DNA of 64,000 nucleotides, taken from positions 790,288 through 854,287 of the forward strand of contig CM018690.1 in NCBI GenBank assembly GCA_009363875.1, in the 5' to 3' direction. The position numbers and the translations under genes are program-made. Shown here one piece after another: positions 63,237 to 64,000 of the stretch. The stretch is from Mikania micrantha (Eukaryota > Streptophyta > Magnoliopsida > Asterales > Asteraceae). Position 1 is the stretch's first letter. Every line of letters starts with the position of its first letter. Below the pieces are notes generated by a model. The model was not told where the DNA came from. It saw only the letters and a program-made list of their open reading frames with translations, and did no database searches.

Positions 63237-64000
63237 CCTATTTTTGCAATAATAGCTTGGTCTACGGCGGGATTAACCGTATTTTATATGTGGTGGATCT
63301 ATTTACTTACTTTTGAAGGACATTTAAACGTTCATTTTCAAAATTACAGTGGAAAAAGGAATACCCCCTTGTATTCAATATCTATATGGGGTAAAGAAGG
63401 TTCAAAAATAAGTAACAAAAACTTTCGTTTGGTAACTTTATTAAAAATGAAGAAGAATGGACGTCCTTCTTTTTTTTCAAATAAAGTATATAAAATGGAT
63501 GAAAATGTAAGAAATCTGATCCAACCCTTTCTTTCTATTCCGAATTTTCGCAATACCAAGACTTCTTTGTATCCTTATGAATCGGATAATATGATGTTAT
63601 TCCCAATACTTATATTAATTCTATTTACTTTGTTCGTTGGATTCTTAGGAATTCCTTTCAACCAAGATGTGGATATATTATCCAAATGGTTAACCCCGTC
63701 TATAAATCTTTTACATCAAAATTCAAACAATTCAATAGATTGGTATGAATTTTGTAAAGATGCAGTTTTTTCAGTCAGTATAGCCTCTTTCGGAATATTT
63801 ATAGCATTTTTTTTATATAAACCTGTTTATTCATCTTTTCAAAATTTGGACTTAATTAACTTATTTGTTAAAACGGGTCCTAAGAGAATTTTTTCTGACA
63901 AAATAAAAAATGCTATATATGATTGGTCATATAATCGGGGTTACATAGATGCCTTTTATGGAACATTCTTAACTGTGGGGGTGAGAAAATTGGCCGAATT
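63237..64000 (+). pseudogene. ndhF: Plastid ndhF fragment (nuclear plastid DNA), runs off window
   Basis: Reading from CCT at 63237 the frame is open for 254 codons to the window end. It reads I-F-A-I-I-A-W-S-T-A-G-L-T, then Y-L-L-T-F-E-G-H-L-N-V-H-F-Q-N-Y-S-G-K, then D-W-Y-E-F-C-K-D-A-V and D-W-S-Y-N-R-G-Y-I-D-A-F-Y-G-T, the C-terminal half of NADH-plastoquinone oxidoreductase subunit 5. In plastids this is a membrane proton-pumping subunit of the NDH complex. Several residues differ from what I recall of aster ndhF (M-W-W-I instead of M-F-R-I; T-V-G-V instead of T-A-G-I), as expected for a nuclear copy. It has no start and no nuclear promoter, so it is called a pseudogene. An assembly join to plastid reads is the alternative. 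Confidence 0.88.

Overview
This window is plant nuclear DNA made almost entirely of nested LTR retrotransposons. No host nuclear gene was found. Protein style (Tekay-like chromovirus gag-pol ending in a chromodomain-like tail, a SIRE/Maximus-like Copia element with an extra 3' ORF, and a plastid ndhF piece of aster type) suggests an Asteraceae genome. This is a judgement from family knowledge, not from a search; the species cannot be named.

Layout. E1 (1-11007, +) is a very young Ty3/gypsy element: partial 5' LTR, an extra acidic ORF, an intact gag-pol frame, a duplicated polypurine tract and a 3' LTR. It sits in the 5' LTR of E2 (11008-43978, +), a gypsy derivative with only a broken gag. 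The E2 3' LTR is split by a Copia element (16676-42058, +; near-matching flanks tgcta/tgtta). The Copia RT gene is in turn split by E3 (22701-35383, -; exact target duplication tccag), a nearly intact gypsy element with one frameshift. E2 itself lies in the gag start of E5 (43979-59960, -), whose LTR is split by E4 (48658-59718, +; exact target duplication catac). E4 has an extra ORF before gag, two equal 2662-bp LTRs and a pol gene with one small deletion and one nonsense codon. E5 interrupts the LTR remnant of E6 (59961-63236, +), a decayed gypsy element. From 63237 to the end there is an open piece of plastid ndhF.

Order of events, from nesting and LTR differences counted by eye: E6, then E5, then E2 and E4, then Copia (14 differences in 374 bp), then E3 (about 22 in 3901 bp). 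E1 (about 5 substitutions and one indel in 2.1 kb) is the youngest.

Most interesting signal: the LTRs of all six gypsy elements carry the same ordered set of splice-like sites: a first donor after a TATA/CT-rich region, a small middle exon of about 50-80 nt that ends (C)AG|GTGAGT in five of the six, and a final acceptor TTCTCAG|G. This predicts a multi-exon leader encoded inside the LTR. The Copia extra ORF has a textbook acceptor directly in front of its ATG and a donor just after the primer binding site, which suggests a spliced, env-like subgenomic mRNA. Two gypsy elements (E1, E4) share an extra ORF upstream of gag with the same layout (basic motif, coiled coil, acidic tail). Other repeated structures are a palindrome just before the polypurine tract whose arms change together, a tRNA-like block in the E1 LTRs, CGCG palindromes in the E4 LTRs, and family-specific short-motif arrays.
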